From: Vogesella alkaliphila
Lineage (GTDB): Bacteria > Pseudomonadota > Gammaproteobacteria > Burkholderiales > Chromobacteriaceae
Assembly (NCBI RefSeq): GCF_014652475.1
Contig: NZ_BMYW01000008.1
Span: 1-64,000, forward strand
Direction of reading: 5' to 3'
DNA: 64,000 nt
Part shown: in pieces, positions 19,111 through 30,653 of the stretch
Layout: each line of letters starts with the position of its first letter
How positions within the stretch are numbered: position 1 is the stretch's first letter
Program-made: the position numbers and the translations under genes
Notes under the pieces: model-generated
Seen by the model: the letters and a program-made list of their open reading frames with translations, nothing else
The model's database searches: none
Told to the model about the DNA's origin: nothing

Positions 19111-20361
19111 TTAGCCGTTCTGGCGCGCCAGTTGCGGTGCGGTTTCTTCCACGTCACCTGCGGCCATGCAGGCGGTGGCGGTGAACAGCACGTCGGTGGA
19201 GCTGTTCAGTGCGGTTTCGGCGGAATCCTGCACCACGCCGATGATGAAGCCGACGGCGACCACCTGCATCGCGACGTCGTTGCCGATGCCGAACAGGCTG
19301 CACGCCATCGGGATCAGCAGCAGCGAGCCACCGGCCACGCCGGACGCGCCGCAGGCGGCGACGGTGGACAGCACCGACAGCAGCAGCGCCGTCGGCAGGT
19401 CCACGGTGATGCCCAGGGTGTGCACCGCGGCCAGGCTCAGCACCGAGATGGTGATGGCGGCACCGGCCATGTTGATGGTGGCGCCCAGCGGGATCGACAC
19501 CGAGTAGGTGTCTTCATTCAGGCCCAGCTTCTTGCACAGGTTCATGTTGACCGGGATGTTGGCCGCCGAGCTGCGGGTGAAGAAGGCGGTGACGCCGCTT
19601 TCGCGCAGGCAGGTGAAGACCAGCGGGAACGGGTTGCGGCGCAGGGTCAGGCCGACGATCAGCGGGTTGACCACCAGCGCGATGAACAGCATGGCGCCGA
19701 CCAGTACCAGCAGCAGCTGGCTGTAGCCCAGCAGCGACGACAGGCCGGTGGTGGCCACGGCTTCTGCGACCAGGCCGAACACGCCGACCGGGGCAAAGCG
19801 GATGATCACGCCCACGATGCGCGATACGCCGTCGGCCAGCTCGTTCAGCAGGGTCTTGGTGCTGTCGCTGGCGTGGTGCAGCGCCATGCCCAGCGCCACG
19901 GCCCAGGTCAGGATGCCGATGTAGTTACCGGTGGCGATGGCGTTGATCGGGTTGTCCACGATCTGGAACACCAGATTGTTCAATACCTGGCCGATGCCGC
20001 TGGGCGGGGTGGTGCCGCCGGCGGCGGCCACCAGCGTGAGCTGGGTCGGGAAGGCAAAGCTGGCCACGACGCCGGTTACGGCCGCCAGGAAGGTGCCCAG
20101 CAGGTACAGGGTCAGCACCGGGCGCATATTGGTCTGCACGCCCTGCTTCTTGCTGGCGATGGCGCTGGCTACCAGCACGAAGACCAGCACCGGGGCCACG
20201 GCCTTCAGGCCCTTGACGAACAGGCTGCCGAGGAAGGTCAGCGACTTGGCGGTGTCGGGGGAGAAACTGGCGACCGCAATACCGGCCAGCATGCCGATCA
20301 GGATCTGCAGCACGATGCTGCCGTTCATGATCCTGCTGATAATCGAAGGATTCTGCTGCAT
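19111..20361 (-). CDS. sstT: Sodium:serine/threonine symporter SstT
   Basis: A 416-residue dicarboxylate/amino acid:cation symporter (DAACS) of the SstT type, importing serine and threonine with Na+. Seen: [56 protein letters not shown] and [15 protein letters not shown]. About eight membrane helices plus re-entrant loops are expected. I start at ATG 20361 ([10 protein letters not shown]), preceded by AGGGA; a TTG five codons upstream is also open. It is divergent from the PhzF-like gene across a 343-base region. Confidence 0.95.
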   Translation of the reverse strand: MQQNPSIISRIMNGSIVLQILIGMLAGIAVASFSPDTAKSLTFLGSLFVKGLKAVAPVLVFVLVASAIASKKQGVQTNMRPVLTLYLLGTFLAAVTGVVASFAFPTQLTLVAAAGGTTPPSGIGQVLNNLVFQIVDNPINAIATGNYIGILTWAVALGMALHHASDSTKTLLNELADGVSRIVGVIIRFAPVGVFGLVAEAVATTGLSSLLGYSQLLLVLVGAMLFIALVVNPLIVGLTLRRNPFPLVFTCLRESGVTAFFTRSSAANIPVNMNLCKKLGLNEDTYSVSIPLGATINMAGAAITISVLSLAAVHTLGITVDLPTALLLSVLSTVAACGASGVAGGSLLLIPMACSLFGIGNDVAMQVVAVGFIIGVVQDSAETALNSSTDVLFTATACMAAGDVEETAPQLARQNG

Positions 20362-20704
20362 AAATTCCCTAATCAAGATAGTTATGAGTTGCTAATGCGG
20401 CAACAGCCGGCACGGCGGCAGATTCTGCTGTCATGGGGCGGGCGCTTGCGGCCAACCTTGTCGCGGCGGGGTGGAGCCCGTCGCGCAGGGGTGTTGCGAA
20501 ATGCCATGAAAAACAGGCACATCGGCGTAACGGTGCGCAGTGTAACAAACTTTTCCCTGCAGAAAAAATCCAGTATCCAGTATGCGGCAACATTATCGCC
20601 GCCGGCAGAACAGGCTGTTTCCAATGGCATGCTTCTGCCCGTGCCGCGGGCTGTGGCCTAATGGTCGCCTTCGCCGTACGGCGCCGCCATAGACAGGAAC
20701 CCCC
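20362..20704. other. Divergent intergenic region between sstT and the PhzF-like gene
   Basis: This 343-base stretch has no convincing gene. It holds an exact 14-base dispersed motif at 20447-20460, an AT-richer section (about 20530-20580) with the tandem duplication ATCCAGT-ATCCAGT, and must contain the divergent promoters. I could not fix -35/-10 pairs with confidence and saw no riboswitch. Confidence 0.6.
20447..20460 (+). repeat. Dispersed motif, exact intergenic copy
   Basis: TGCGGCCAACCTTG in the sstT/PhzF-like divergent region. Confidence 0.85.
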
Positions 20705-21550
20705 ATGAGCCGCAGTTATGCCTACCAGATCGTCAACGTGTTTGCCGAGAGCCGTTTCGGCGGCAACCCGCTGGCGGTGTTTACCGATGCCAGCGGCCTG
20801 TCGGACGACGACATGCAGCTGATCGCACGCCAGTTCAACCTGTCGGAAACCGTGTTCCTGCTGCCGGGTGATGCCGAGGCCGCCGCCAGCTTGCGCATCT
20901 TCACCCCCAGCTACGAGCTGCCGTTCGCCGGCCACCCCACCATCGGCAGCGCCGCGGTGCTGCACGCGCTGCAGGGGCCGGGCGAGGCCTTTTCGCTGCG
21001 CACCCGGGCCGGGCTGATCCCGATCCGCTTGCAGGATGGCGTGTTCCGCCTCACCGCGGTGCCGGCGACGCAGCGTGCGGCCAACCTTGCCGCCGCCGAT
21101 GCCGCCGCCATGCTGGGTATCGCCGCCGGCGACATCGCCGCCGCGCCGATGTGGGTGAACGCCGGCAGCGAGCAGCTGCTGATCCGCCTGGCCAGCCGCG
21201 AGGCGGTACTGGCGGCGCGGCCGGTGCACGAGCTGTTCCTGCGCCACGCCACGCTGCGCCCCGGTCGCAGCATCGCCTACCTGTGGCACGTGGCGGACAA
21301 CGTCGCCACCGTGCGGCTGTTCTTCGAGCAGCATGGCGCCGTCATCGAGGACCCGGGCACCGGCAGCGCCTGCGCCAACCTCGGCGGCTGGTGCGCGCTG
21401 AACGGTCTGGCGCCGCTGTCGTGGCGCATCGAGCAGGGCGAGGCGATCCAGCGGCCGAATGTGCTGTATCTGGACGTGGATGCCGCCGGCACGGTGCAGG
21501 TGGGCGGCAAGGTGCAGGCGCTGAGCGAGGGCATGTTCCGCTTGCCCTGA
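20705..21550 (+). CDS. PhzF-family isomerase-like protein
   Basis: A 281-residue protein with the PhzF/diaminopimelate-epimerase double-hotdog pattern: QIVNVFAESRFGGNPLAVF at the start, NLSETVF with the catalytic Glu about residue 46, LPFAGHPTIGSA and EDPGTGSACANLGGW. PhzF isomerises a phenazine precursor, but most homologues are outside phenazine clusters and their substrate is unknown; no other phz gene is here. A motif copy (21076-21089) encodes QRAANLAA in a linker between the two domains. The neighbouring phosphoesterase starts 64 bases later. Confidence 0.88.
   Translation: MSRSYAYQIVNVFAESRFGGNPLAVFTDASGLSDDDMQLIARQFNLSETVFLLPGDAEAAASLRIFTPSYELPFAGHPTIGSAAVLHALQGPGEAFSLRTRAGLIPIRLQDGVFRLTAVPATQRAANLAAADAAAMLGIAAGDIAAAPMWVNAGSEQLLIRLASREAVLAARPVHELFLRHATLRPGRSIAYLWHVADNVATVRLFFEQHGAVIEDPGTGSACANLGGWCALNGLAPLSWRIEQGEAIQRPNVLYLDVDAAGTVQVGGKVQALSEGMFRLP
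21076..21089 (+). repeat. Dispersed motif, exact copy in the PhzF-like gene
   Basis: TGCGGCCAACCTTG, read as AANL in the inter-domain linker. Confidence 0.8.
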
Positions 21551-21614
21551 GCGTTACGGCTTGCCACTATCGACAAGCGGCCAGCCGGCCGCTTTGTCAC
21601 TGGGAGAACTCGTC

Positions 21615-22358
21615 ATGCTGCCCGATCGTTTTGCCGTCCTCTCCGACATCCACGGCAACCTGCCGGCCTTGCAGGCGGTGCTGGCCGACATGCACGGCCG
21701 CGGCGTCCGCCACGCGGTGAACCTGGGCGACATCCTGTCCGGTCCGCTGTGGCCGTCGGAAACCGCCGACCTGCTGATGGGCCTGAACCTGCCGACCATC
21801 GCCGGCAACCACGAACGCCAGTTGCTGGCCTGCCAGAACAAGCCCGGCGGCCCGTCCGACCAGTACGCCTTTGAGCAGACCTCGCCGCTGCAGCGCGCCT
21901 GGCTGGCGTCGCTGCCCGGCGCGCTGCGGCTGGGCGACGTGCAGCTGACCCACGGCAGCCCGCACAGCGACCTGCAGTACCTGCTGGACGACATCGTTGC
22001 GGCCAACCTGGTGCCGGCCAGCCGCGACACCGTCGCGCAGCGGCTGGGGCAGACCAGCGCCACGCTGGTGTTGTGCGGCCACAGCCACATGCCGCGCCTG
22101 CTGCAGCTGCCGGACGGGCCCTTGCTGCTCAATCCGGGCAGCGTGGGCCTGCCGGCCTACGACGACAGCGACGGCGGCTACCACCGGGTGCAGACCGGCG
22201 CGCCGCACGCCAGTTACGCCATTGCCGAGCGGGTGGCGGCGGGCTGGCAGGTACAGTTGTTGCGAATTGCCTACGACTGGCAACAGGCGGCGCAACGGGC
22301 GGCAGACAACGGCCGGCCGGATTGGGCCGCCTGGCTGAACAGCGGCATGGCGACCTAG
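21615..22358 (+). CDS. Metallophosphoesterase (YfcE/calcineurin-like)
   Basis: A 247-residue metallophosphoesterase with all motifs in order: FAVLSDIHGNLPAL, NLGDILSGP, AGNHER, LTHGSPHSD and LCGHSHMP, ending in LNPGSVGLPAYDD. These supply the Asp/His/Asn ligands of a two-metal site. Family members cleave phosphodiesters or act on phosphoproteins; substrate is unknown. Start ATG 21615 has GGGAG 8 bases upstream. It is probably co-transcribed with the PhzF-like gene. A motif core at 21998-22007 encodes AANL in a loop. Confidence 0.9.
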   Translation: MLPDRFAVLSDIHGNLPALQAVLADMHGRGVRHAVNLGDILSGPLWPSETADLLMGLNLPTIAGNHERQLLACQNKPGGPSDQYAFEQTSPLQRAWLASLPGALRLGDVQLTHGSPHSDLQYLLDDIVAANLVPASRDTVAQRLGQTSATLVLCGHSHMPRLLQLPDGPLLLNPGSVGLPAYDDSDGGYHRVQTGAPHASYAIAERVAAGWQVQLLRIAYDWQQAAQRAADNGRPDWAAWLNSGMAT

Positions 22359-22495
22359 CGCCGGCTATTGCCGCCCGAAATTCATACAAGTGATTGAACG
22401 ATTTGCGTATCAGGGTTAGAGTCGTGACACCAAACTGGCGTTTGAAAAAGGCATGAGGGGTGCCGGCGCCGGACAACACGAGGGAGAGACGCATC

Positions 22496-22927
22496 ATGAA
22501 GACACTAAACCAGCTCGCTACCATCACCGCCTTGCTGCTGGCCAGCCAGGCCGCACTGGCCGCCGGTGCCGGCGGCACCTGGAAAACCATCGACGACGAG
22601 ACCAAGCAGGCCAAGGCGCTGGTGGAAATCAGCGAAAGCGCCGGCGGCGAGCTGTCCGGTCGCATCGTGAAGCTGTTCGCCAATCCGGACGCGGTCTGCG
22701 ACAAGTGCGAGGGCCCGCTGAAGGGCAAGCCGGTGGTCGGCATGACCATCCTCACCGGCCTGAAAAAGGGCGGTGACGGCTGGGAGGGCGGCAAGATCCT
22801 CGACCCGAAATCCGGCAAGGTGTACAGCGCCAAGGCCAAGCTGGCCGAGGCCGGCAAGAAGCTGGAAGTGCGCGGCTTCATCGGCATGGCGCTGCTGGGC
22901 CGCACCCAGACCTGGGAACGCCAGTAA
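22496..22927 (+). CDS. Secreted DUF2147 protein
   Basis: A 143-residue protein with a clear Sec signal (MKTLNQLATITALLLASQAALA, cleavage after about residue 22). The mature part fits DUF2147: GTWKTIDDETKQAKALVEI, a CDKC pair in the ...DAVCDKCEGPLKGKPV segment, then GGKILDPKSGKVYSAK and GFIGMALLGRTQTW. Such proteins are predicted lipocalin-like beta barrels in the periplasm, with no known activity. The CxxC suggests a disulfide. GGGAGAG precedes the ATG and a terminator follows at 22970, so it is a single-gene unit. Confidence 0.9.
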   Translation: MKTLNQLATITALLLASQAALAAGAGGTWKTIDDETKQAKALVEISESAGGELSGRIVKLFANPDAVCDKCEGPLKGKPVVGMTILTGLKKGGDGWEGGKILDPKSGKVYSAKAKLAEAGKKLEVRGFIGMALLGRTQTWERQ

Positions 22928-22969
22928 GCCGGCCGCCGCGGCCATCGCGGCCGCGCCGTGCCGCAATCG

Positions 22970-22996
22970 ACGGGACAGCTTGGGCTGTCCCGTTTT
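22970..22996 (+). terminator. Terminator after the DUF2147 gene
   Basis: Perfect stem ACGGGACAGC / GCTGTCCCGT, loop TTGG, then TTT. Confidence 0.85.
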
Positions 22997-23009
22997 GCAT
23001 GGGTACAAT
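22980..23009 (+). promoter_or_regulatory. Possible recG promoter
   Basis: TACAAT at 23004-23009 lies 18 bases after TTGGGC (22980-22985) and only 6 bases before the recG ATG, which would give a nearly leaderless mRNA. The -35 box overlaps the upstream terminator loop, so this is tentative. Confidence 0.35.
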
Positions 23010-23015
23010 GCGCCC

Positions 23016-25064
23016 ATGAACTCTCCTGCCGATATCGCCGGCCAGCCGCCGCTGGCTGCGCCCGCCACTGCCAAGAAACTGGAAAAGCTCGGCATCCGCC
23101 GTCGCTTCGACCTGGTGCTGCACCTGCCGCTGCGTTACGAGGACGAGACCCACCTCTACCCGATCGCCCAGGCGCCGTACGGCCAGGCGGTGCTGGTGGA
23201 GGGCGAGGTGACGCAGTGCGAGGTGCAGTTCCGCCCGCGGCGGCAGCTGGTGGTGCAGATTGAGGATAAGAGCGGCAAGCTGGTGCTGCGCTTCATCCAC
23301 TTCTACGGCAGCACCCAGCAGCAGCTGGCCAAGGGTCGCCGCGTGCGGGCGCTGGGCGAGGTGCGGCGCGGCTTCTTCGGCGACGAGATGGTGCACCCGA
23401 AGATCCGCGAGGTGCACGAGGGCGATCCGCTGGCCGACAGCCTGACCCCGGTCTATCCGACGGTCAATGGCCTGACCCAGCCGGTGCTGCGCCGCCTGAT
23501 CCACGGCGAACTGAAGGCGCAGCCGATGCCGGAGACGCTGCCGGACGACATCCGCCGCCGCCTGGGGCTGATGCCGTTCGCCGACGCGGTGCAGCTGCTG
23601 CACCGTCCCGGGCCGGAGTACTCCGCCACCCAGCTCACCGACGGCAACCTGCCGGCGTGGCAGCGGCTGAAGTTCGACGAGCTGCTGGCGCAGCAGCTGT
23701 CGATGCGGCTGGCCTACCGCGCGCGGCGGCAGGGCCGTGCGCCGGTGATCGCCGGCGACGGCAGCCTGCGCGCGCGGCTTGCGGCCAACCTGCCGTTCGC
23801 GCTGACCGGCGCGCAGCAGAAGGTGCTGGCCGAGATCGTCGCCGATCTGGCGCTGCCGCACCCGATGAACCGCCTGCTGCAGGGGGACGTCGGCAGCGGC
23901 AAGACCATCGTGGCGGCGATGGCGGCGCTGGCGGCGATCGAGGCCGGTTTCCAGGTGGCGCTGATGGCGCCGACCGAGATCCTGGCCGAGCAGCACTACG
24001 TGAAACTGGCCGCCTGGCTCGCGCCGCTGGGCATCGAGGTGGCGTGGCTGTCCGGCAGCCTGCGCAAGAAGGCGCGCGGCGAGATGGCCGCCCGTATCGC
24101 CAGTGGCGAGGCGCGGCTGGCGGTCGGCACCCACGCGCTGTTCCAGGACGACGTCAGCTTCGCACGGTTGGGGCTGGTGATCGTCGACGAGCAGCACCGC
24201 TTCGGCGTCGGCCAGCGCCTGGCCTTGCAGCAGAAGGGCGCCGAGCCGCACCAGCTGATGATGTCGGCGACGCCGATCCCACGCACGCTGGCGATGAGCT
24301 TCTACGCCGACCTCGACGTGTCGGTGATCGACGAGCTGCCGCCGGGGCGCACGCCCATCGTCACCAAGCTGATCAACGCCGACCGTCGCGACGAGGTGGT
24401 GCGCTTCGTCGACAAGGCCTGCCGCGAGGGCAACCAGGTGTACTGGGTGTGCCCGCTGATCGAGGAGTCGGAAACGCTGCAGCTGCAGACCGCGGTCGAT
24501 ACCCACGCGGTGCTGGTGGAAGACCTGCCGCAGTGGGGGGTCGGGCTGGTGCACGGCCGCATGAAGGCGGCGGAGAAGGCCGAGGTGATGGGCCGCTTCA
24601 TCCGCAACGAGCTGCAGCTGCTGGTGGCGACCACGGTGATCGAGGTCGGCGTCGACGTGCCCAACGCCAGCCTGATGGTGATCGAGCACGCCGAGCGCAT
24701 GGGCCTGGCGCAGCTGCACCAGCTGCGCGGCCGCGTCGGGCGCGGCGCGGCGAAGAGCAGCTGCGTGCTGCTGTTCGAGACGCCGCTGTCGGAGCTGGCC
24801 AAGGCGCGGCTGAAGGTGATCTACGAGAACACCGACGGCTTCGAGATCGCGCGCCAGGACCTGAACATCCGCGGCCCCGGCGAATTCCTCGGCGCGCGCC
24901 AGAGCGGCCTGCCGATGCTGCGCTTTGCCGACCTGGAGGCCGACATCGAGCTGCTGGAGGCGGCGCGCGAACTGGCGCCGCAGCTGCTGCAAGGTTGGCC
25001 GCAGTACGCGCACGCGCATCTGGTGCGCTGGCTGGCCGGGCGCGAGCACTTCCTCAAGGCCTGA
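23016..25064 (+). CDS. recG: ATP-dependent DNA helicase RecG
   Basis: A 682-residue superfamily 2 helicase that remodels stalled forks and Holliday junctions. The N-terminal wedge/OB domain covers about 1-240; the helicase has Walker A GDVGSGKT at about 290-297, the DEQH box in VDEQHRFGVGQR, MSATPIPRTLAM and the C-terminal LHQLRGRVGRG. Start ATG 23016 gives MNSPADIAGQ; the frame is open upstream but without family similarity. Three dispersed-motif copies are associated: 23780-23789 and 24990-25003 in frame, and 25073-25086 just after the stop. It converges with the pit gene. Confidence 0.97.
   Translation: MNSPADIAGQPPLAAPATAKKLEKLGIRRRFDLVLHLPLRYEDETHLYPIAQAPYGQAVLVEGEVTQCEVQFRPRRQLVVQIEDKSGKLVLRFIHFYGSTQQQLAKGRRVRALGEVRRGFFGDEMVHPKIREVHEGDPLADSLTPVYPTVNGLTQPVLRRLIHGELKAQPMPETLPDDIRRRLGLMPFADAVQLLHRPGPEYSATQLTDGNLPAWQRLKFDELLAQQLSMRLAYRARRQGRAPVIAGDGSLRARLAANLPFALTGAQQKVLAEIVADLALPHPMNRLLQGDVGSGKTIVAAMAALAAIEAGFQVALMAPTEILAEQHYVKLAAWLAPLGIEVAWLSGSLRKKARGEMAARIASGEARLAVGTHALFQDDVSFARLGLVIVDEQHRFGVGQRLALQQKGAEPHQLMMSATPIPRTLAMSFYADLDVSVIDELPPGRTPIVTKLINADRRDEVVRFVDKACREGNQVYWVCPLIEESETLQLQTAVDTHAVLVEDLPQWGVGLVHGRMKAAEKAEVMGRFIRNELQLLVATTVIEVGVDVPNASLMVIEHAERMGLAQLHQLRGRVGRGAAKSSCVLLFETPLSELAKARLKVIYENTDGFEIARQDLNIRGPGEFLGARQSGLPMLRFADLEADIELLEAARELAPQLLQGWPQYAHAHLVRWLAGREHFLKA
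24990..25003 (-). repeat. Dispersed motif, exact copy in recG
   Basis: CAAGGTTGGCCGCA near the recG 3' end, read as QGWPQ. Confidence 0.8.
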
Positions 25065-25072
25065 GGTCGGCT

Positions 25073-25086
25073 TGCGGCCAACCTTG
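25073..25086 (+). repeat. Dispersed motif, exact intergenic copy after recG
   Basis: TGCGGCCAACCTTG between the recG stop and the terminator; opposite in orientation to the copy 70 bases upstream. Confidence 0.85.
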
Positions 25087-25097
25087 CTGCCATGAAA

Positions 25098-25121
25098 AAG
25101 GGCTGCCCGCGGGCAGCCCTT
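25098..25121. terminator. Bidirectional terminator between recG and pit
   Basis: Perfect palindromic stem AAGGGCTGCCC / GGGCAGCCCTT; A5 on its left gives a U-run for the minus-strand pit transcript, and TTGTCGTTT on the right serves recG less strongly. Confidence 0.85.
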
Positions 25122-25140
25122 GTCGTTTGCAGTGTCGCGC

Positions 25141-26589
<1,449 letters not shown>

Positions 26590-26763
26590 GATTTGATGTG
26601 TCAGGCGTTATCAGAAAGGCGGGATTCTTGGGGTTGGCAGATGACACGTCAAGAGCTTGTAACAATCTTTTTGAGCTGCGTTTGAAATGTGCCAAAGGCA
26701 TGAGTTTTCGCCTTGACAGTGTTGTATTTTGGCAGGGTTTAGTGGCTTGATTTGAAAAGAAAA

Positions 26764-26784
26764 ATGCCTCCGTTCTGGAGGCAT
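26764..26784 (-). terminator. Terminator of the pst operon
   Basis: Stem ATGCCTCC / GGAGGCAT with loop GTTCT; the A-run on its left is a U-run for the minus-strand transcript. Confidence 0.85.
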
Positions 26785-26812
26785 CGGAAGGGCTGTAATA
26801 AAACAGTAATAT

Positions 26813-27577
26813 TCAGCCGAATTTGCCGGTGATGTAGTCTTCGGTTTCCTTGCGCTTGGGCGCGGTGAAGATATCGTCGGTGGCGCCGAATTCCATCAGC
26901 TCGCCCAGGTACATGTAGGCGGTGTAGTCGGAGACCCGGGCCGCCTGCTGCATATTGTGGGTGACGATGGCGATGGTGTAGTCCTGCTTCAGTTCGTGGA
27001 TCAGTTCTTCGATGTGCGCGGTGGAGATCGGGTCCAGCGCCGAGGTCGGCTCGTCCAGCAGCAGTACTTCCGGGCGGGTGGCGACGCCACGCGCGATGCA
27101 CAGCCGCTGTTGCTGGCCGCCGGACAGCGAGTTACCGGACTGCTTCAGCTTGTCCTTCACCTCGTTCCACAGCGCCGCCTTGCGCAGCGCCCACTCCACG
27201 CGATCGTCCATTTCGCTGCGCGACAGGTTTTCGTACAGCTTCACGCCGAAGGTGATGTTGTCGTAGATCGACATCGGGAACGGCGTCGGCTTCTGGAACA
27301 CCATGCCGACGCTGGCGCGCAGCATGTTCACGTCGACCGACTTGGCGAGGATGTTCTGGTTGTCGAGCAGGATCTCGCCTTCGGCGCGCATGCCGGGGTA
27401 CAGCTCGAACATGCGGTTGAAGGTGCGCAGCAGCGTCGATTTGCCGCAGCCGGACGGGCCGATGAAGGCGGTGACCTTGCCGGCCGGGATGTCGAGGTTG
27501 ACCTTCTTCAGCGCGAGGAAGTTGCCGTAGTAAAAGTTCAGGTCTTTTACCTTGAGCTTGATTGCTTGTTCGTTCAT
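26813..27577 (-). CDS. pstB: Phosphate ABC transporter ATPase PstB
   Basis: A 254-residue ABC ATPase energising high-affinity phosphate uptake. Walker [10 protein letters not shown] at 40-48, signature LSGGQQQR and [12 protein letters not shown] are intact, and the PstB-typical [16 protein letters not shown] and [14 protein letters not shown] are present. It is the last gene of pstSCAB; phoU, which often follows pstB, is absent here and the transcript ends 29 bases downstream. Confidence 0.97.
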   Translation of the reverse strand: MNEQAIKLKVKDLNFYYGNFLALKKVNLDIPAGKVTAFIGPSGCGKSTLLRTFNRMFELYPGMRAEGEILLDNQNILAKSVDVNMLRASVGMVFQKPTPFPMSIYDNITFGVKLYENLSRSEMDDRVEWALRKAALWNEVKDKLKQSGNSLSGGQQQRLCIARGVATRPEVLLLDEPTSALDPISTAHIEELIHELKQDYTIAIVTHNMQQAARVSDYTAYMYLGELMEFGATDDIFTAPKRKETEDYITGKFG

Positions 27578-27590
27578 GGTGCGTCAAGCC

Positions 27591-28508
27591 TTAATGAGAT
27601 TGGGATTTCTGACTGCCCAGCCAGCGGGCAACGATGTTCAGGGTCAGTACGCTGAGCGTGATCAGCAGGGCGCCGGCCCAGGCGAGGGCGTGCCAGTCTT
27701 CGTACGGGCTCATCGCGAACTGGAAGATCACGATCGGCAGGTTGGCCATCGGCTGGTTCATGCCGCTCCAGAACTGGTTGTTCAGCGCGGTGAACAGCAG
27801 CGGCGCGGTCTCGCCGGAAATGCGCGCCACCGCCAGCAGGATGCCGGTGATCACGCCGGCCTTGGCCGAGCGCAGCGTCACGTACATGGTCACCTTCCAC
27901 TGCGGGGCGCCGAGGGCGATTGCCGCTTCGCGCAGGCTGTTCGGCACCAGGCGCAGCATGTTCTCGGTGGTGCGCACCACCACCGGAATCACCAGCAGCG
28001 ACAGCGCCAGCGCGCCGGCCCAGCCGGAGAAGTGGCCCATGGTCACCACGTACATCTCGTAGATGAACAGGCCGATGACGATGGACGGCGCCGACAGCAG
28101 GATGTCGTTGATGAAGCGGGTGGCCGGTGCCAGCCAGCCGCGCTCGCCGAATTCCGCCAGGTACACGCCGGCGAGGATGCCGATCGGGGTGCCGAGCAGG
28201 GTGCCGAAGAAGGTCATCTTCAGCGAGCCGGCGATGGCGTTGATCAGGCCGCCCTCGGAGCCGGGCGGAGGCGTGATCTTGGTGAACACGTCTACGCTCA
28301 TGCCGGCGAGGCCGTGCACGAGCAGGGTGTACAGGATCCACGCCAGCCAGAACAGGCCGAACCCCATCGCCAGCAGCGAGGCGGTCATGTTGAAGCCGTT
28401 GACGAAACGGCGCCGGGCGTAGATGGCGTTGTTGCGCGAATTTTTGCTTGGGCGTGCCGACATGGTGCGATCCGTGTTGGGCGAACGGGCGGTCAGGGTG
28501 GTAGTCAT
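27591..28508 (-). CDS. pstA: Phosphate ABC transporter permease PstA
   Basis: A 305-residue inner-membrane permease with a ~40-residue polar N-terminus and six membrane helices. The ABC permease loop ([20 protein letters not shown]) and [15 protein letters not shown] are typical. It pairs with PstC to form the channel. The gap to pstB is 13 bases and to pstC 11 bases, so it is operonic. An internal ATG (MSARPSK, 15 codons in) is an alternative start. Confidence 0.95.
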   Translation of the reverse strand: MTTTLTARSPNTDRTMSARPSKNSRNNAIYARRRFVNGFNMTASLLAMGFGLFWLAWILYTLLVHGLAGMSVDVFTKITPPPGSEGGLINAIAGSLKMTFFGTLLGTPIGILAGVYLAEFGERGWLAPATRFINDILLSAPSIVIGLFIYEMYVVTMGHFSGWAGALALSLLVIPVVVRTTENMLRLVPNSLREAAIALGAPQWKVTMYVTLRSAKAGVITGILLAVARISGETAPLLFTALNNQFWSGMNQPMANLPIVIFQFAMSPYEDWHALAWAGALLITLSVLTLNIVARWLGSQKSQSH

Positions 28509-28519
28509 CGTGCTCCCGC

Positions 28520-29482
28520 TCAGGAATTACGGCCTTCCTGCTTCTTCAGTTGCAGCAGCAGCAACTTGGAGCAGGACAGTACGACAAAGGTGATGAAGAA
28601 CAGGATCAGGCCAAGCTCGATCAGCGCCGCCATGTGGAATTCGCCGGTGGCTTCGGCGAACTCGTTGGCCAGGGCCGAGGCAATCGAGTTGCCGGGATCG
28701 AACAGGCTGCTGGACAGGTTGGTGGAGTTGCCGATCACGAAGGTGACCGCCATGGTCTCGCCCAGCGCACGGCCCAGCCCCAGCATGATGCCGCCGATGA
28801 CACCGGTCTTGGTGTACGGCAGGACCACGTTGCGGATCACTTCCCAGGTGGTGCCACCCAGGCCGTAGGCGGATTCCTTCAGCATCGGCGGGACCACTTC
28901 GAACACGTCGCGCATCACCGAGGCGATGAACGGGATCACCATGATGGCGAGGATCAGGCCGGCGGTGAAGATGCCGATGCCCATCGGCGCGCCCTGGAAC
29001 AGGAAGCCGATCAGCGGCCATTCACCGAGGTTTTCCATGATCCATGGCTGCACGTGGTCGCCGAATAGCGGCGCAAACACGAACAGGCCCCACATGCCGT
29101 AGATGATGGACGGGATACCGGCCAGCAGTTCCACCGCGATGCCCAGCGGGCGCTTCAGCAGCGGCGGGCAGATCTCGGTCAGGAAGATGGCAATGCCGAA
29201 GCTGACCGGAACCCCGATCAGCAACGCGATAAAGGAGGTGACCAGAGTGCCGAAGATCGGCACCACCGCGCCGAAGTTTTCCGTTACCGGATCCCATTCG
29301 GTGCTGGTCAGGAAGCCCCAGCCGAAGTGCCGGATGCTGGGCATGGCGCCGATGACCAGCGAGATCAGGATGCCGACCAGCAGGGCCAGCACCAGGAAGG
29401 CAAAAAACCGGGTGGTCATGCGGAATAGCGAATCCAGCATCATCTGACGTTTCAGGTTGGCGCTGTTGCTTAGTTTTTCCAT
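28520..29482 (-). CDS. pstC: Phosphate ABC transporter permease PstC
   Basis: A 320-residue permease with six helices. Seen: the long periplasmic loop with [20 protein letters not shown], the [10 protein letters not shown]-like segment ([14 protein letters not shown]) and the EAA-type loop [20 protein letters not shown]. It partners with PstA. It is separated from pstS by a 79-base gap holding an attenuator-like hairpin, so it is probably made at lower levels than the binding protein. Confidence 0.96.
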   Translation of the reverse strand: MEKLSNSANLKRQMMLDSLFRMTTRFFAFLVLALLVGILISLVIGAMPSIRHFGWGFLTSTEWDPVTENFGAVVPIFGTLVTSFIALLIGVPVSFGIAIFLTEICPPLLKRPLGIAVELLAGIPSIIYGMWGLFVFAPLFGDHVQPWIMENLGEWPLIGFLFQGAPMGIGIFTAGLILAIMVIPFIASVMRDVFEVVPPMLKESAYGLGGTTWEVIRNVVLPYTKTGVIGGIMLGLGRALGETMAVTFVIGNSTNLSSSLFDPGNSIASALANEFAEATGEFHMAALIELGLILFFITFVVLSCSKLLLLQLKKQEGRNS

Positions 29483-29512
29483 GAAAATCTCTTGGTCTGA
29501 TTGGCAGACAAA

Positions 29513-29537
29513 AAGCCGAGGAGTCTCTCCCCGGCTT
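29513..29537 (-). terminator. Attenuator-like hairpin between pstS and pstC
   Basis: On the minus strand AAGCCGGGGAG, loop AGA, CTCCTCGGCTT followed by TTT; one mismatch. Partial termination here would give excess PstS over the membrane subunits, as is usual in binding-protein operons. Confidence 0.7.
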
Positions 29538-29561
29538 GTACTTCAGTCCTGCGGCTGCAGA

Positions 29562-30599
29562 TTACTTCCAGACCGGGGCGCCGGAGGTGGCGGCGATCTG
29601 CTTCCAGCTGTTGCGGATTACCGTCTTCACATTGGCAGGCATTGGCACATAGTCAAGCTGGCTGGCAATGGTGTCGCCGCCCTTGTAGGCCCAGTCGAAG
29701 AACTTCAGCGCTTCCTGTGCCTGCTCCGGCTTGTCCTGCTTCTTGTGCATCAGGATGAAGGTGGCGCCGGAGATCGGCCAGCTGTCCTTGCCCGGCTGGT
29801 TGGTCAGGATCAGGTAGAAGCCTGGTGCCTTGGCCCAGTCGGCGTTGGCCGCGGCGGCCTTGAAGGTGCTGTCGTCCGGGTTCACGAAAGTACCGGCGGC
29901 GTTCTGTACCTGGGCGTGTGCAATCTTGTTCTGCTTGGCGTAGGCGTATTCCACGTAGCCGATGGAACCCTTGATGCGGGTCACGTAGTTAGCCACGCCT
30001 TCGTTGCCCTTGCCGCCGACACCGGTCTTCCAGTTTACCGCGGTGTTTTCGCCGATGGCGGTTTTCCACTCAGGCGATACCTTGGACAGGTAGTTGGTGA
30101 AGATGAAGGTGGTGCCGGAGCCGTCGGAGCGGCGTACCACGGTAATCTTCTGGTCAGGCAGCTTCACGCCTGGGTTCAGCTTGCCGATGGCGGCATCGTT
30201 CCAGTTGGCCACCTTGCCGAGGTAGATGTCGGCCAGCAGCGGGCCGGTCAGTTTCAGCTGGCCGGCGCCGATGCCCGGCACGTTGACGACCGGTACCACG
30301 CCGCCGATCACGGTCGGGAACTGCGTCAGGCCGTGCTTGTTCAGCTCTTCCGGCTTCAGCGGCATGTCGGAGGCGCCGAAATCAACGGTCTTCGACTGGA
30401 TCTGTTTGATGCCGCCGCCGGAACCGATGGACTGGTAGTTCATGTTGTTGTTGGTCTGCGCCTTGTACGCTTCCGCCCATTTGGCGTACAGCGGGTAAGG
30501 GAAGGTGGCGCCAGCGCCGGTGATGTCGGCCGCAAACACATTGCTTGCAACAAAACCGGAAACCACCAGCGTGGTAGCCCAACGAATAGAGTGTTTCAT
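29562..30599 (-). CDS. pstS: Periplasmic phosphate-binding protein PstS
   Basis: A 345-residue binding protein with a Sec signal ([20 protein letters not shown], cleavage after VFA at about 23). Phosphate-contact segments are visible: [32 protein letters not shown] and [15 protein letters not shown]. It delivers phosphate to PstCAB. It is the first gene of the operon and is preceded by a putative Pho box 55 bases upstream. AGGAGCAAGC precedes the ATG. Confidence 0.97.
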   Translation of the reverse strand: MKHSIRWATTLVVSGFVASNVFAADITGAGATFPYPLYAKWAEAYKAQTNNNMNYQSIGSGGGIKQIQSKTVDFGASDMPLKPEELNKHGLTQFPTVIGGVVPVVNVPGIGAGQLKLTGPLLADIYLGKVANWNDAAIGKLNPGVKLPDQKITVVRRSDGSGTTFIFTNYLSKVSPEWKTAIGENTAVNWKTGVGGKGNEGVANYVTRIKGSIGYVEYAYAKQNKIAHAQVQNAAGTFVNPDDSTFKAAAANADWAKAPGFYLILTNQPGKDSWPISGATFILMHKKQDKPEQAQEALKFFDWAYKGGDTIASQLDYVPMPANVKTVIRNSWKQIAATSGAPVWK

Positions 30600-30653
30600 G
30601 CTTGCTCCTAGAGTTCACGACTTGTTTCGATGTGCGCATCCTAAGGGAGGCTC

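Noticed and set aside
18214-20661. 815-codon + frame spanning the LysE-type gene, two terminators and the antisense of sstT
   Set aside because: It runs through clear terminators and is antisense to sstT; a chance frame in GC-rich DNA.
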